Of a stretch of 64,000 bases of DNA, positions 54,790-64,000 are shown piece by piece. A program made the translations under genes and the position numbers. Source of the stretch: Lathyrus oleraceus (Eukaryota > Streptophyta > Magnoliopsida > Fabales > Fabaceae); NCBI RefSeq assembly GCF_024323335.1, contig NC_066584.1:267150344-267214343 (forward strand). Direction: 5' to 3'. The notes below the pieces were generated by a model. It saw only the letters and a list, made by a program, of their open reading frames with translations. It was not told the DNA's origin and did not search any database. Each line of letters starts with the position of its first letter. The stretch's first letter is position 1.

Positions 54790-57202
54790 AATACAAGAGA
54801 TGCCTGCGCCCAAAACTGAGAAGCAAGTCCGAGGTTTTCTTGGCCACATGAATTATATTTCCAGATTTATATCCCACATGACTGCCACATGTGCGCCGAT
54901 ATTCAAGCTCCTTCAGAAAGATCAGTCTTATGATTGGACCAAGGATTTCCAAAAAGCCTTTGACAGTATTAAAGAGTATCTCTCTGAGTCGCCGATTCTG
55001 TTTCCACCTGTGGAAGGGAGACCTTTGATTATGTATCTGACAGTTCTTGAAGACTCAATGGGTTGTGTCCTTGGTCAGCAAGACGAATCAGGGAAGAAAG
55101 AATATGCTATATACTACCTGAGTAAGAAGTTCACCGAGTGTGAGTCTTGATACTCGATGCTTGAGAAGACATGTTATGCTTTGGCTTGGGCTGCTAAGCG
55201 CTTACGCCAGTATATGTTGAATCATACGACTTGGTTGATATCAAAAATGGATCCAATCAAGTATGTCTTTGAGAAACCTGCTTTTACTGGAAGGATTTCC
55301 CGTTGGCAGATGTTGTTATCTGAGTATGACATTGAGTATCGAGCCCCAGAAGGCTATAAAATGTAGTATCTTGGTTGATCACTTGGCACATCAACCAATT
55401 GAGGATTATCAGTCGGTTAAATGAAAGATTGCGATGAGCCTACGCTCGATGAAGAGCCAGAGCCTGGTTCCCGATGGAGCATGGTGTTTGATGGCGCTGT
55501 AAATCAATATGGAAATGGTATTTGGGCAATGATTATTACTCCTCAGGGCACACACTTTCCTTTTACAGCAAGACTAATTTTCAAATGCACGAATAATATG
55601 GCTGAGCATGAGGCCTGCATTATGGGATTGGAAGAGTGTATTGATCTTAGGATCAAGCATCTTGATGTTTATGGTGATTCGACCCTTGTTGTTAATCAGA
55701 TTAAGGATGAATGGGAGACGAATCATCCTGGCCTTATCCCATATAGAGATTATGCGAGGAGGATTTCAACTTTCTTTAATGAAGTTGACTTCTATCATAT
55801 TCCTCGAGATGAGAATCGGATGGCAGATGCTCTTGCTACACTTGCTTCAATGATTCTGGTTAGACTCTGGAATGAAGTTCCCAATATCATTGTGATGCGC
55901 TTCGACAAACCAACTCATGTATTTGCAATAGAGGAGGTGTAAGATGATAAACCATGGTATTATGATATCAAGTGCTTTCTTCAGAGTCAGATTTACCCGC
56001 CTGGGACATCTATGAAAGATAGAAAGACTTTGAGGAGATTATCAAGAAAATTCTGCCTCAATGGTGATGTGCTTTATAAGAGGAACTTTGACATGGTTAT
56101 GCTTAGATGCGTGGATAGACACGAAGCATACCGGTTAATGACTGACGTCCATGAGGGTTCCTTTGGTACTCATTCCAATGGACATGCCATGACTAGAAAG
56201 ATGTTGAGAGCAAGCTACTATTGGCTGACAATGGAGTCTGACTGCTGCAAATATGTGAAGAAATGCCATAAGTGTCAGATTTATGCGGATAAGATTCATA
56301 TTCCCCCGACACTTCTAAATGTGATTTCATCACCATGGCCTTTCTCCATGTGGGGAATTGACATGATTGGCATGGTAGAACCGAAAGCGTCCAACGGTCA
56401 CAGATTTATTCTCGTAGCAATTGACTACTTCACCAAGTGGGTTGAAGCGGCATCATACGCAGACGTGACCAGGCAGGTGGTCGTGAAGTTTATCAAGAAT
56501 CAACTCATATGTCGTTATGGTGTGCCAGACAAGATCATTACTGATAATGGATCTAACTTGAACAACAAGATGATGAAAGAGCTATGTAGTGAAATCAAGA
56601 TTGCACATCATAATTCTTCTCCTTACAGACCCAAGATGAATGGGGCTGTTGAAGTTGCTAATAAGAATAACAAGAAGATTATCTAAAAGATGGTTGTTAT
56701 GTATAAGGATTGGCATGAAATGTTGCGATTTGCTTTGCATGGATATCGTACATCTGTCCGCACTTCAACAGGGGCAACCCCTTTCTTTCTTGTTTATGGT
56801 ATGGAGGCTGTGCTCCCAGTAGTGGTGGAGATCCCATCAATGAGAACCTTGATGGAAGCAAAGTTGACTGATGTTGAATGGGTTCAGAGTCATTACGACC
56901 AACTGAATTTGATAGAAGAGAAGAGATTGACTGCCATGTGCCATGGTCAGTTATATCAGCAAAGGATGAAGAAAGCCTTTGATAAGAAGGTCAAGCCTCG
57001 TGTGTTCCGAGAAGGTGACCTCGTGCTCAAGAAAGTTTTGTCTTTCGCGCCCGATTCCAGGGGCAAGTGGACTCTAAACTAGGAAGGTCCATATGTTGTT
57101 AAGAGAGCCTTTTCAGGCGGTGCTTTGATACTTACAACTATGGATGGGGAGGATTTCACTCGTCCTGTGAATTCAAATGCAGTCAAGAAATACTTCGCCT
57201 AA
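54790..57202 (+). pseudogene. pol: B2 pol, right part: end of RT, two RNases H, integrase
   Basis: Resumes the RT frame of 48183. Ty3 RNase H to about 55340. An extra base near 55344 and a deletion of about 37 bp (near 55415) damage the linker. The second RNase H (WSMVFDGAVNQ, NNMAEHE, GDS, MADALA) covers about 55470-55860. Integrase has an HHCC finger and catalytic residues Asp 56360, Asp 56543 and Glu 56651, all present. Stops: TGA 55148 (CGA in B1), TAA 55940 (CAA in B1), TAA 56684 (CAA in B1), TAG 57080 (TAC in B1). Ends TAA 57200. Confidence 0.92.
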
Positions 57203-57210
57203 AAGAAAAA

Positions 57211-57377
57211 TAGAATGGCTCGCTAATTTGAAAACCCGAAAGGGCGGCTTAGCCAAAAATGAGCGTCTCGGTGGAGTGAAAACCCGAAAGGGCGATCCAG
57301 GAAAAAGTTAGAGACATAAAAAATAAATATGTGTCCCGCTAGATTGAGCACCTCACCCTTGGGCAATCTAGGCAAAA
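57211..57377 (+). ncRNA. Three-unit hairpin array after B2 integrase
   Basis: Orthologous to 30262-30432. Units 1 and 2 keep the AAAA bulge and CCC-GAAA-GGG, but their outer stems have one mismatch each. Unit 3 keeps the perfect CTAGATTG/CAATCTAG stem (57339-57346/57364-57371). Confidence 0.7.
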
Positions 57378-58918
57378 GTTAGGGATTTGGCAAGTAACTG
57401 CATCCTGACAAGACTTTGTTCTACAAGCTGCCATCTGTCAAAGATTCTCGCTCAGTCATCTTCAACTGAAGCTTCAAGTACATCAGATTCAGAGTTGGTG
57501 GAGAAATGGTCATTATGTTCAATGTAGCCCTTTTCCAATATATATCACCAATTTCAAATTTGTAAAGATCTATGGAGTCTTGCCATTTGCGGACTACCAT
57601 TTCATCAAATAAATCAGAGCCTTTATCCAAATCTTTGCACTCTTATTTGTTTCTATTTCATAAATTGTTTTTAAACAAAGTGAACATTCCCAATGACAAA
57701 AGGATACTTGCGATGTCTAGTGCTCTCCCAAAGATGGTATGATTCCCAAAAGGGTAAGACATTTGTTCATATTCCCAACATACTTGTATCCTCTTCATTT
57801 ATCTTTTTGTTTGTCTCTTCCTCGAGCATAGAAGAAAGTTGTACATCCCACCAAATCCCCAGAGAGTTTGGAGTTTTGGATGCGGTCTCAATCTTCTAGA
57901 CACCAGTGAGTCTAGATTTAGCATTTGTGTTATCAATTATATGGTTGTCATCCCTTACGTGGATTGACCTAAAATCCCATATAGATTGATAAATTGAATA
58001 TGCTAATATTTCCGAAGAAGTTGATACTCCCTCACTTCGAGTTAGAAATCTCTCCGCCAGAGTAAGCTGGAAATTCCCCAGCATAAGCGGAGTCATCCTC
58101 AAGTTTGATTTGTAGCTTTTCCCCTGTGGACTTCTCTACTTTTGATCTCCAGCGAATTTGCTCCTCGACCATCCTCGGCAGGGTTAATCCCACTTTCACT
58201 CCCCAGTATGGTCACCAGCAGGGTATCCCCAGTAGTTGCCTACGGGTAATCCCAGATTCGGTCGTCAGCAGTATTTCCCTAGTGGAATTGTCTGATCAGA
58301 ACCCGTTTGTGGTTTCCTCTCGAGCAGAGTGGTTGATGAAGATGTTTATCCTTCCTTCCTCAGCGGAGTGGTGTCCCTTCCTCCTCGGGAGATGTGATTT
58401 CTTCAGTAGTGCAATATAAATGGTGACAATGAAACCTTCTGATTAGTGGTTATTCCCCACACGGTTCCATCGTCCCCTCTAATAAGTTCCCCAGTAGAAT
58501 TGTTTCTACGGCCGACTTTATCCATGTGTTGATCTTGTCCCCAGCTGGAGTGATTGATGTTCATTTCCCTACAGAGATCTTTATTCCTGGTATCTTTTGC
58601 TCCCATCAGATTGGATGTTCTAAGTGGGCCTGGCTTTCTCTCTTGAGATGTAGTACCGGATGTTTATCCGTTTAAATCTTGGACCTGTTTGTGTTAGATA
58701 TGTCTATTTTGTCAGCATTCATCATACATAAACCACGCGTATATGCATAATTTTAACATTTAAATATTCATGTCGCATTATTTTCCATAAATACCTTTCT
58801 TTGTTGCCTCCTGCTATTTGGTGGTACATATTTCCCCAAGCAGATGTTTGTGTCTGATCTCTTCACTTAGAGTCATCCCCTATAGGCAGAAAGTGTCCAT
58901 CCTTTATTCCATATTCCC
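57378..58918 (+). other. B2 3' UTR, proximal part, CCCCAG-rich
   Basis: Non-coding, alignable with 30433-31437. From 58077 to 58300 the motif CCCCAG(C/T) recurs, as in the Ogre-A 3' UTR. No gene seen. Confidence 0.6.
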
Positions 58919-60073
58919 CACTGAGTTATGTCCTCGTGGATGATTGTTATTTCAGTTTCCTCCCAAAACATGTATTGGAATGGAATTACTCCCCTGAGTT
59001 ATATCCTCATTGGGTTGAGTCCTTATTTCGTTGTGTCTCTCTAGCTTGTTCCTAAATTGACTACACTTGTTATTTCCCCTGCACTTCTCCGCAGTTCAAA
59101 TGAATGATTGCTCAGAAACAAGTAATTATCCATCTTTTTCCCAGCAAAGTTGGCCTTCTTCCTAGTAACCGGTAGTTTGTAAGTCTTATTTCTGTGGTTT
59201 TCTACACTCATACCGGTAGTTGTAAACCCTGTTTTATCCCCTCGCAGAGTTAACCTTATTTTTGTTCATCCTAACCGATGACAGTTACTCTTCCGTGGTT
59301 TTCTACCCAATACCCGGTAGATGTAATCCCCTCTTTGACGGTTATCTTTATCCAATATTCGGTATTGATATTCCTTCACTTTTTGAGTATATCTCCTAGT
59401 AACCGGTGATATATCTCCCGGATCATTTCCTTTGTCAATGTATCCCCAGCGGGTCATCTTTCATTTACCTTTGTTTGGTAATGATTGTTTCTCCCGTTGA
59501 TTGGTCATCATTTTATACCTAGTATTCGGTATCCCGATGTCCTTTTCTTTCGGTCAATTTCTCCTTTATTAACCTAGTAACCGGTTGTGGATAATCTTCC
59601 ATGTGAGTATTTTATCTACAGTCTGACGGTAATAGGTAATATATCTCATGCGCTCTTTGGCTGAAGTCTTTTGCTCTTCCCCAGTCGAGTAAGATTCGTA
59701 TCCCCTTTGTGGAGTCGAATGCCCATCCTATAGTTGAGTTTTCTTTTTAGCCCTCCTTTCGGATGTTGAGTGTCTTGTAGATATTCCCCAATTCACGCCT
59801 CGGTTGGTCACCTATTATATGCCCAGTAACCGGTATCCCTGGTGTTCATTCCCTTCTGCTCCCTATTATGACTTTTTTGTCCCCTGTGGAGTCAGATTTC
59901 CTGAGTTGAAATATACCTTTTTAGGTCTTCCTCAAATGATTGTTGATGTTTGATATCTCTCACCCTCATATCGGTCTTAGATATTCACTCTCCCTGAGCA
60001 TGTTTTTCTTTCACCCTTATACCGGTGTTTTGATCACATGTCTCCTTGAGCTTATTACCCAGTAACCGGTAAT
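58919..60073 (+). ncRNA. B2 3' UTR hairpin arrays: GAG-TTATRTC-CTC and octaloop types
   Basis: GAG-TTATGTC-CTC (58923-58935) and TGAG-TTATATC-CTCA (58995-59009). Octaloop units: TCTACC/GGTAGA with loop CAATACCC (59302-59321); TATATC..CC/GG..GATATA (59388-59413); ATACC/GGTAT with loop TAGTATTC (59515-59532); AACC/GGTT (59571-59586); ATGCC/GGTAT (59819-59836); ATTACC/GGTAAT (60054-60073). The 59388 unit differs from its B1 partner (CATATC/GATATG, 31806-31831) by a compensated C-G to T-A pair. Confidence 0.7.
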
Positions 60074-60576
60074 ACCTCAAACTGTTGTTTCCTCAGATGA
60101 GTCCTGTTTGGACATTCCCCAGCGAAGTCCCTTAGTAGATTTTCCCCATCTGAGCCCGGATTTTCATCCGAAGTATCCCTTGTGGATAGTTTTTGCTGTA
60201 TTGGCATATTCCGCAATACATGCATCTTTTAGCCAGCTCGAGTCTTTCCATTGATTTATTTTCATGGAATTCCTCTCGTGTCTCAGCAAGTTCTAAGTCG
60301 TGACCTGCTCATGCATTTTTTTCCCTTTCTTATCCCCATTAGAGTCCCCAGAGTCTCTGTCCCATTGAGTGTATTACTCATATGGATTGTCAGTTTCCCC
60401 TGATTTCTTTTCTCTTTGTGGACACATATCTCCATAGAGTATTACCCTTTTGCATACATACATTTGCATGATTAGGTCTCTTAGGGACTAAAATTCGTCT
60501 CTTTGTTATTATTTAAGCCCATTCTACCTCGTCGAGACGAAGAGTTTAACCTTCATTTCTCCGGCTAGAATGACCT

Positions 60577-60590
60577 TAAATAGGGGCATT
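60577..60590 (+). other. Polypurine tract of B2
   Basis: TAAATAGGGGCATT before the LTR start TGTAAGACC at 60591. Confidence 0.8.
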
Positions 60591-62640
60591 TGTAAGACCC
60601 CAATTTTGTCCCTAAGATCCCTCATGGCATCATAACATTGCATTTGCATTGCCTTAAGGATCATAAGCATCTTGGCTCCTTTTCCTTTGGGGTGGGATCT
60701 CTTGTAAGTTAGTTTGAGATCACCAAGCATTCTTGAATTGTATATTATTGCTTTTCTCATTTTATTTACTAACCAAAAGCACAAAAATATGTCACTAACA
60801 TCTCTTGTTTGTAGCTTGAGCTGTCACAAGGTCCAAAGCCTCTAGGAGATCCTATGTGCATTGATATAGCCAATTGAAGATGAAAGCAAGCATGGAAATG
60901 GTTCCCAAAGCTCTCATCCATTAAATATTCCTCTCAAGTATCTCAACTCATCATTTTGACCAAAGCAAATCAAAGGGTTTGAGGCTTGTTTCCCAAGCAA
61001 AGCCTAATTCATCAGTTCATCAACTATGCCTTGCTCATGAAGCAACCTCAACCCATGGTCAAATATAATCAAGGGAAGTTCTTTAATTAATCATTTCATG
61101 GATATTTGAACTTATATGAGTGCCCTCAATCATCAATTCACCATGATATGAGGTGTGGACTTGAGAAGTTGATCAGTCAATTCATCTGACTATTTTGAAA
61201 TACACTGGGACCTAACTTTTGATGTGTGTGTCAAATGGAGATTACCCCAAGAGAAAACATGTTCTTAAGAACCATATGAACAACTTTCATGTTAATCAAA
61301 AATTGATTTGAAGCTTGGAAGGTCATCATCCATTCCAATACATTTTGACTGAAACCTTAATTTTGGGTCAACTTCCCTAGAACATAACTCATTCATTTTT
61401 CATGATTTTGAGGTGGGATCAAATGCATTGGAAATATTAAGATGTCTACCTAAAATTTTTTGTTGAGAAAAATTTCAAAATCTCAAAATAAATACATGTG
61501 ATAATGCAAAGCATTATAGGTCACTTTGGACCAAATGCATTGAAATGTGAAAAAGTCCAACTCCAAGGGCCTGTAAATTCTTCATCAAAAATCCAAATGA
61601 TGCAAACTTTAAGTCCAAATTGATTTTCTTCAAAATATCTACAACGTTTATGTTGAAGATGTTGCCATTTGGAACTTGCCTCTTGGAGACAAAAGGGCTT
61701 GAACTTTGCCCAATTTTGGAAATCTCACATATGCATGTTTTGCACCATACACTTCATGTCCAATTTTCCTTAATTTCCAAGGCCCAAATGGAGTTTTGAT
61801 CAACATAACAAATGATCCTTATGCAACAAGCTTTCCAACCATTACTCATAAGGTGGTGTTTCCATTTTTGGTATGGCATTTTCGAAAGCTTGAACCTAAT
61901 AGTGCATTTGTGGAAAATCATTTAATTTGCCTTGCATGAGCTACTACCATCCAATCTGCACGTCCATTTTGCTTTCATCATGCATCAGCGTTCAACTCCA
62001 GTTGGAATTGGGCCCTCCATGCGCCTGTACAGGCCCATGCATGGAGGCCCTTTCCATTCATGCAAATTTGAAATCATGCATTCAACATTGCATTGCCTAT
62101 AAATACCATGCCATAGCTTCATATTTCTTCAACCTAAAGGCGCCCCAATTGCTGCTAAACTGAAATCCTAGCCATCACTAAAGGAACTAGCTCATTTTTC
62201 ATCAAAATTTTCAGATTTAAACTTTGATTTCATTGATCAATTTTCAGATCTTAAAGTTCCTAAACCTTCTTCTCCTTGATCTATAGTGTCAACTGTACGC
62301 AATAGCATCCAAGAACTGTGACTCAAAGCCTTGCAAATCAAAGGTTTACCTCAACTGTTATTTTCTTCGAATCAGCTTGCATAATGCTTAATTCTCATTG
62401 TTGTTGTGCGATCTAAAGTCCTCTGCATAGAGGCAACATTATTGTGCTTTCAATTTTCAAAAATCATGAAGTTCCTATGAATACCACAGATCTTCGACTT
62501 CTGATTTCTCTTAATATAAAGATCTAGAATGGATTTGAGTGGTACAGGGGTGATGTACATCACCTCAGCTCTCGATTGATGCCTGGATTGTGCCTTTTGG
62601 TTACCATTTTAATCTCTGCATTTTTTGACTTGGCCGAAGA

Positions 62641-62664
62641 AGACGGTGGCGCTGGCCACCGTCT
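62641..62664. repeat. Perfect 9-bp inverted repeat in the B2 LTR
   Basis: AGACGGTGG (62641-62649) and CCACCGTCT (62656-62664) around a 6-nt loop. Related arms occur in the B1 LTR (35081-35102, one mismatch) and the Ogre-A LTR (7339-7365). Confidence 0.75.
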
Positions 62665-63524
62665 GGTCTCCAGATTTGATCTGGATCATTCATTCATTTT
62701 TCCAGATGCAATCACGTGTGTCCATTGTTATGACTTCTTTATTGGCAAGATGCGCTTCAGTTGACCAAGGCACATGGTAGACGCGCGCTTCATGACCTCA
62801 TGATCTGCCACCTCAATTGATGAGCTCAGATCAAACGGTCCACACATTTTCCTATTTTCTAATTTCTGATTTTATTTCTTTTAATTCCATTTCTTTTTAA
62901 AAATTCATATCTCTCTCATTATTGGTCCAAAAATTATGGGACCAATTTCATTTTTCTCCTTTTAATTTCTACTTTCTAAAAATGATTTTTAATATTTTTT
63001 ATTTTATCATTTGCTATTTTTTAGTAATTTTCTCTTTTTTGCTTATTTTTAATTCATTTAAAATAGTTTTTGATATTCAAAAAATACAAAAATATTTTTC
63101 CAACCTCTTTGAATGATGATAGATCTATGAAAAATATTCTCATCAATTTATTAATTGATTTGAGATATATTTGAGATATTAGTTCAATTAGGTTATTTTT
63201 ATGCATTTTTTAATTGATTTAAAATAGTTTTTGCCTTCTAAAAATGCTGAAATTTTTTGTCAAACTTTGTTTGACCTTGTTGAACTTTGGATAATTCACT
63301 TGGACTTTTCAAAGTTGATTTGAAGTGAGTTTGAAGTTTGACCTTTCTTTATTATTTTAATTCACGTTTTATTTTAATATTAAAAAAGGCCAAAAATATT
63401 TTATTTGTTTCTTGACCTCTAATCTTCATTTTGCTTCTGTTTTCTATTATTTGACCCTGATCTTCTTTATCTTTGGTCAATGCTTGTTGATTATCTCAAT
63501 CCATTTCCATTAATGTACTTTAAT

Positions 63525-63551
63525 TCTTCTTCTTCTTCTTCTTCTTCTTCT
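63525..63551 (+). repeat. (TTC)n microsatellite in the B2 LTR
   Basis: Run of about nine TTC units; the matching part of the B1 LTR (about 35985-36005) has a shorter, interrupted run. Confidence 0.8.
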
Positions 63552-64000
63552 TTTTGCTTTTTGATCAATGAGTTAAAGATTGGTGGTTAGCATTGATACA
63601 TGGAGGTTTAATCTTCCTTGATTCAAATCTAATTCATCTTGATCATGGATCAAGTGAATGGCTTTGAATTAAGGATATGTTTCTTCCTAAATCATGCAAA
63701 GAACCTAAATCAATACAAGATCATTTCTCATCTTCTTTTTGGCATGGCAAGTTGTTGGAGTTTGATTCACTAACCAAAATCTCTAACTTGTGTTGTTGCC
63801 TACATTATTATTGACCGGCCTCAGATAGTTGTGACTTCTACATAAGTCCAATTATGATTGCTTAACAAAGCGCTAAATTTGCCTTATGGCACACTAACTA
63901 TTAACACTAACCATTAACCATTAACCATTAACATTTAATTCTTGCTCTTTACTTTTATGCAATTTACTATTCTAGTACATATTATTCATTTGTTTTGCTC

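Larger units (their letters stand above)
37864..64000 (+). mobile_element. B2: Ogre-like retrotransposon of family B, the outermost host element
   Basis: 5' LTR remainder 37864-40967, PBS, intact ORF1, broken gag-pro, intron, pol split by SIRE-B, 3' UTR and a 3' LTR running off the window. The left part of its 5' LTR lies beyond the window because B1 and its passengers are inserted in it. The 5' LTR remainder is closer to the 60591-64000 LTR than to the B1 LTR (for example CATGGATCAAGTGAATGG and ATTGACCGGCC), as expected of a pair. Confidence 0.88.
60591..64000 (+). repeat. 3' LTR of B2, first 3410 bp (cut by the window end)
   Basis: TGTAAGACCCCAATTTTG, collinear with 33010-36400 of the B1 LTR. 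TATA box CTATAAATA (62097-62105), near-palindrome (62547-62566), perfect 9-bp inverted repeat AGACGGTGG/CCACCGTCT (62641-62664), a TTC run (about 63525-63551) and a CCATTAA short repeat near 63908. About 1.4 kb should remain beyond the window. No gene supported. Confidence 0.88.

Noticed and set aside
63906..63935. Telomere-like repeat (ACCATTAACCATTAACC)
   Set aside because: Only a few units and not the plant telomere TTTAGGG; present as a short repeat within B-family LTRs.

Overview
Plant nuclear DNA, almost certainly from a legume of the vetch/pea tribe (Fabeae: Pisum, Vicia, Lathyrus, Lens). The window is one nested cluster of LTR retrotransposons and I see no host gene in it. The evidence is very large Ogre-type (Ty3/gypsy, Tat lineage) elements with LTRs of about 4.7-4.9 kb, a tRNA-Arg-type primer binding site, an extra ORF before gag, two RNase H domains and an intron between pro and pol. 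Sirevirus/Maximus-type Ty1/copia elements with an env-like ORF are mixed in. The species cannot be fixed from the sequence alone.

Layout, read as insertions with 5-bp target duplications. The host is an old Ogre-like element, 'B2': 5' LTR remainder 37864-40967, ORF1 41843-43324, gag-pro 43606-46914, intron 46915-47172, pol 47173-48183 plus 54790-57202, 3' UTR 57203-60590, and a 3' LTR from 60591 past the window end. Its 5' LTR carries a second Ogre-like element, 'B1' (right part: pol 27707-30248, 3' UTR, 3' LTR 33010-37863), and a solo LTR, 'C' (39683-40955, TSD TACCC). Its pol carries an internally deleted Sirevirus, 'SIRE-B' (48184-54784, TSD AAAGC). B1's pol is itself split twice: by an LTR of the same family ('B3', ending at 5571), which in turn holds the 3' end of 'SIRE-A' (1-4573, TSD GCTTG), and by a complete 22-kb Ogre, 'Ogre-A' (5702-27706, TSD CCAAC).

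How the genes work together. In each Ogre, ORF1, gag-pro and pol would make particles, protease, reverse transcriptase with two RNase H domains, and integrase. The gag-pro stop codon overlaps the 5' splice site of the intron, so unspliced RNA would give Gag-Pro and spliced RNA would give Gag-Pro-Pol. All three Ogre pol genes are broken by nonsense codons, many of them C-to-T or G-to-A changes. The only long intact ORFs are ORF1 of B2, the B1 RNase H/integrase part and the env-like ORF of SIRE-A.

The most unusual signal is in the Ogre 3' UTRs. They hold arrays of small hairpins in which the loop is nearly invariant and the stems differ from unit to unit yet stay complementary. Four classes are visible: about 22 hairpins with the hexaloop CGGTAA in Ogre-A (22031-22906); stem plus AAAA bulge plus GNRA-tetraloop modules just after the integrase stop in all three elements; octaloop hairpins (C/T)AGTAACC closed by CC/GG in B1 and B2; and GAG-TTATATC-CTC hairpins in B1 and B2. 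This covariation points to selected RNA structure, for example protein-binding or RNA-export elements. I do not know of a description of it.
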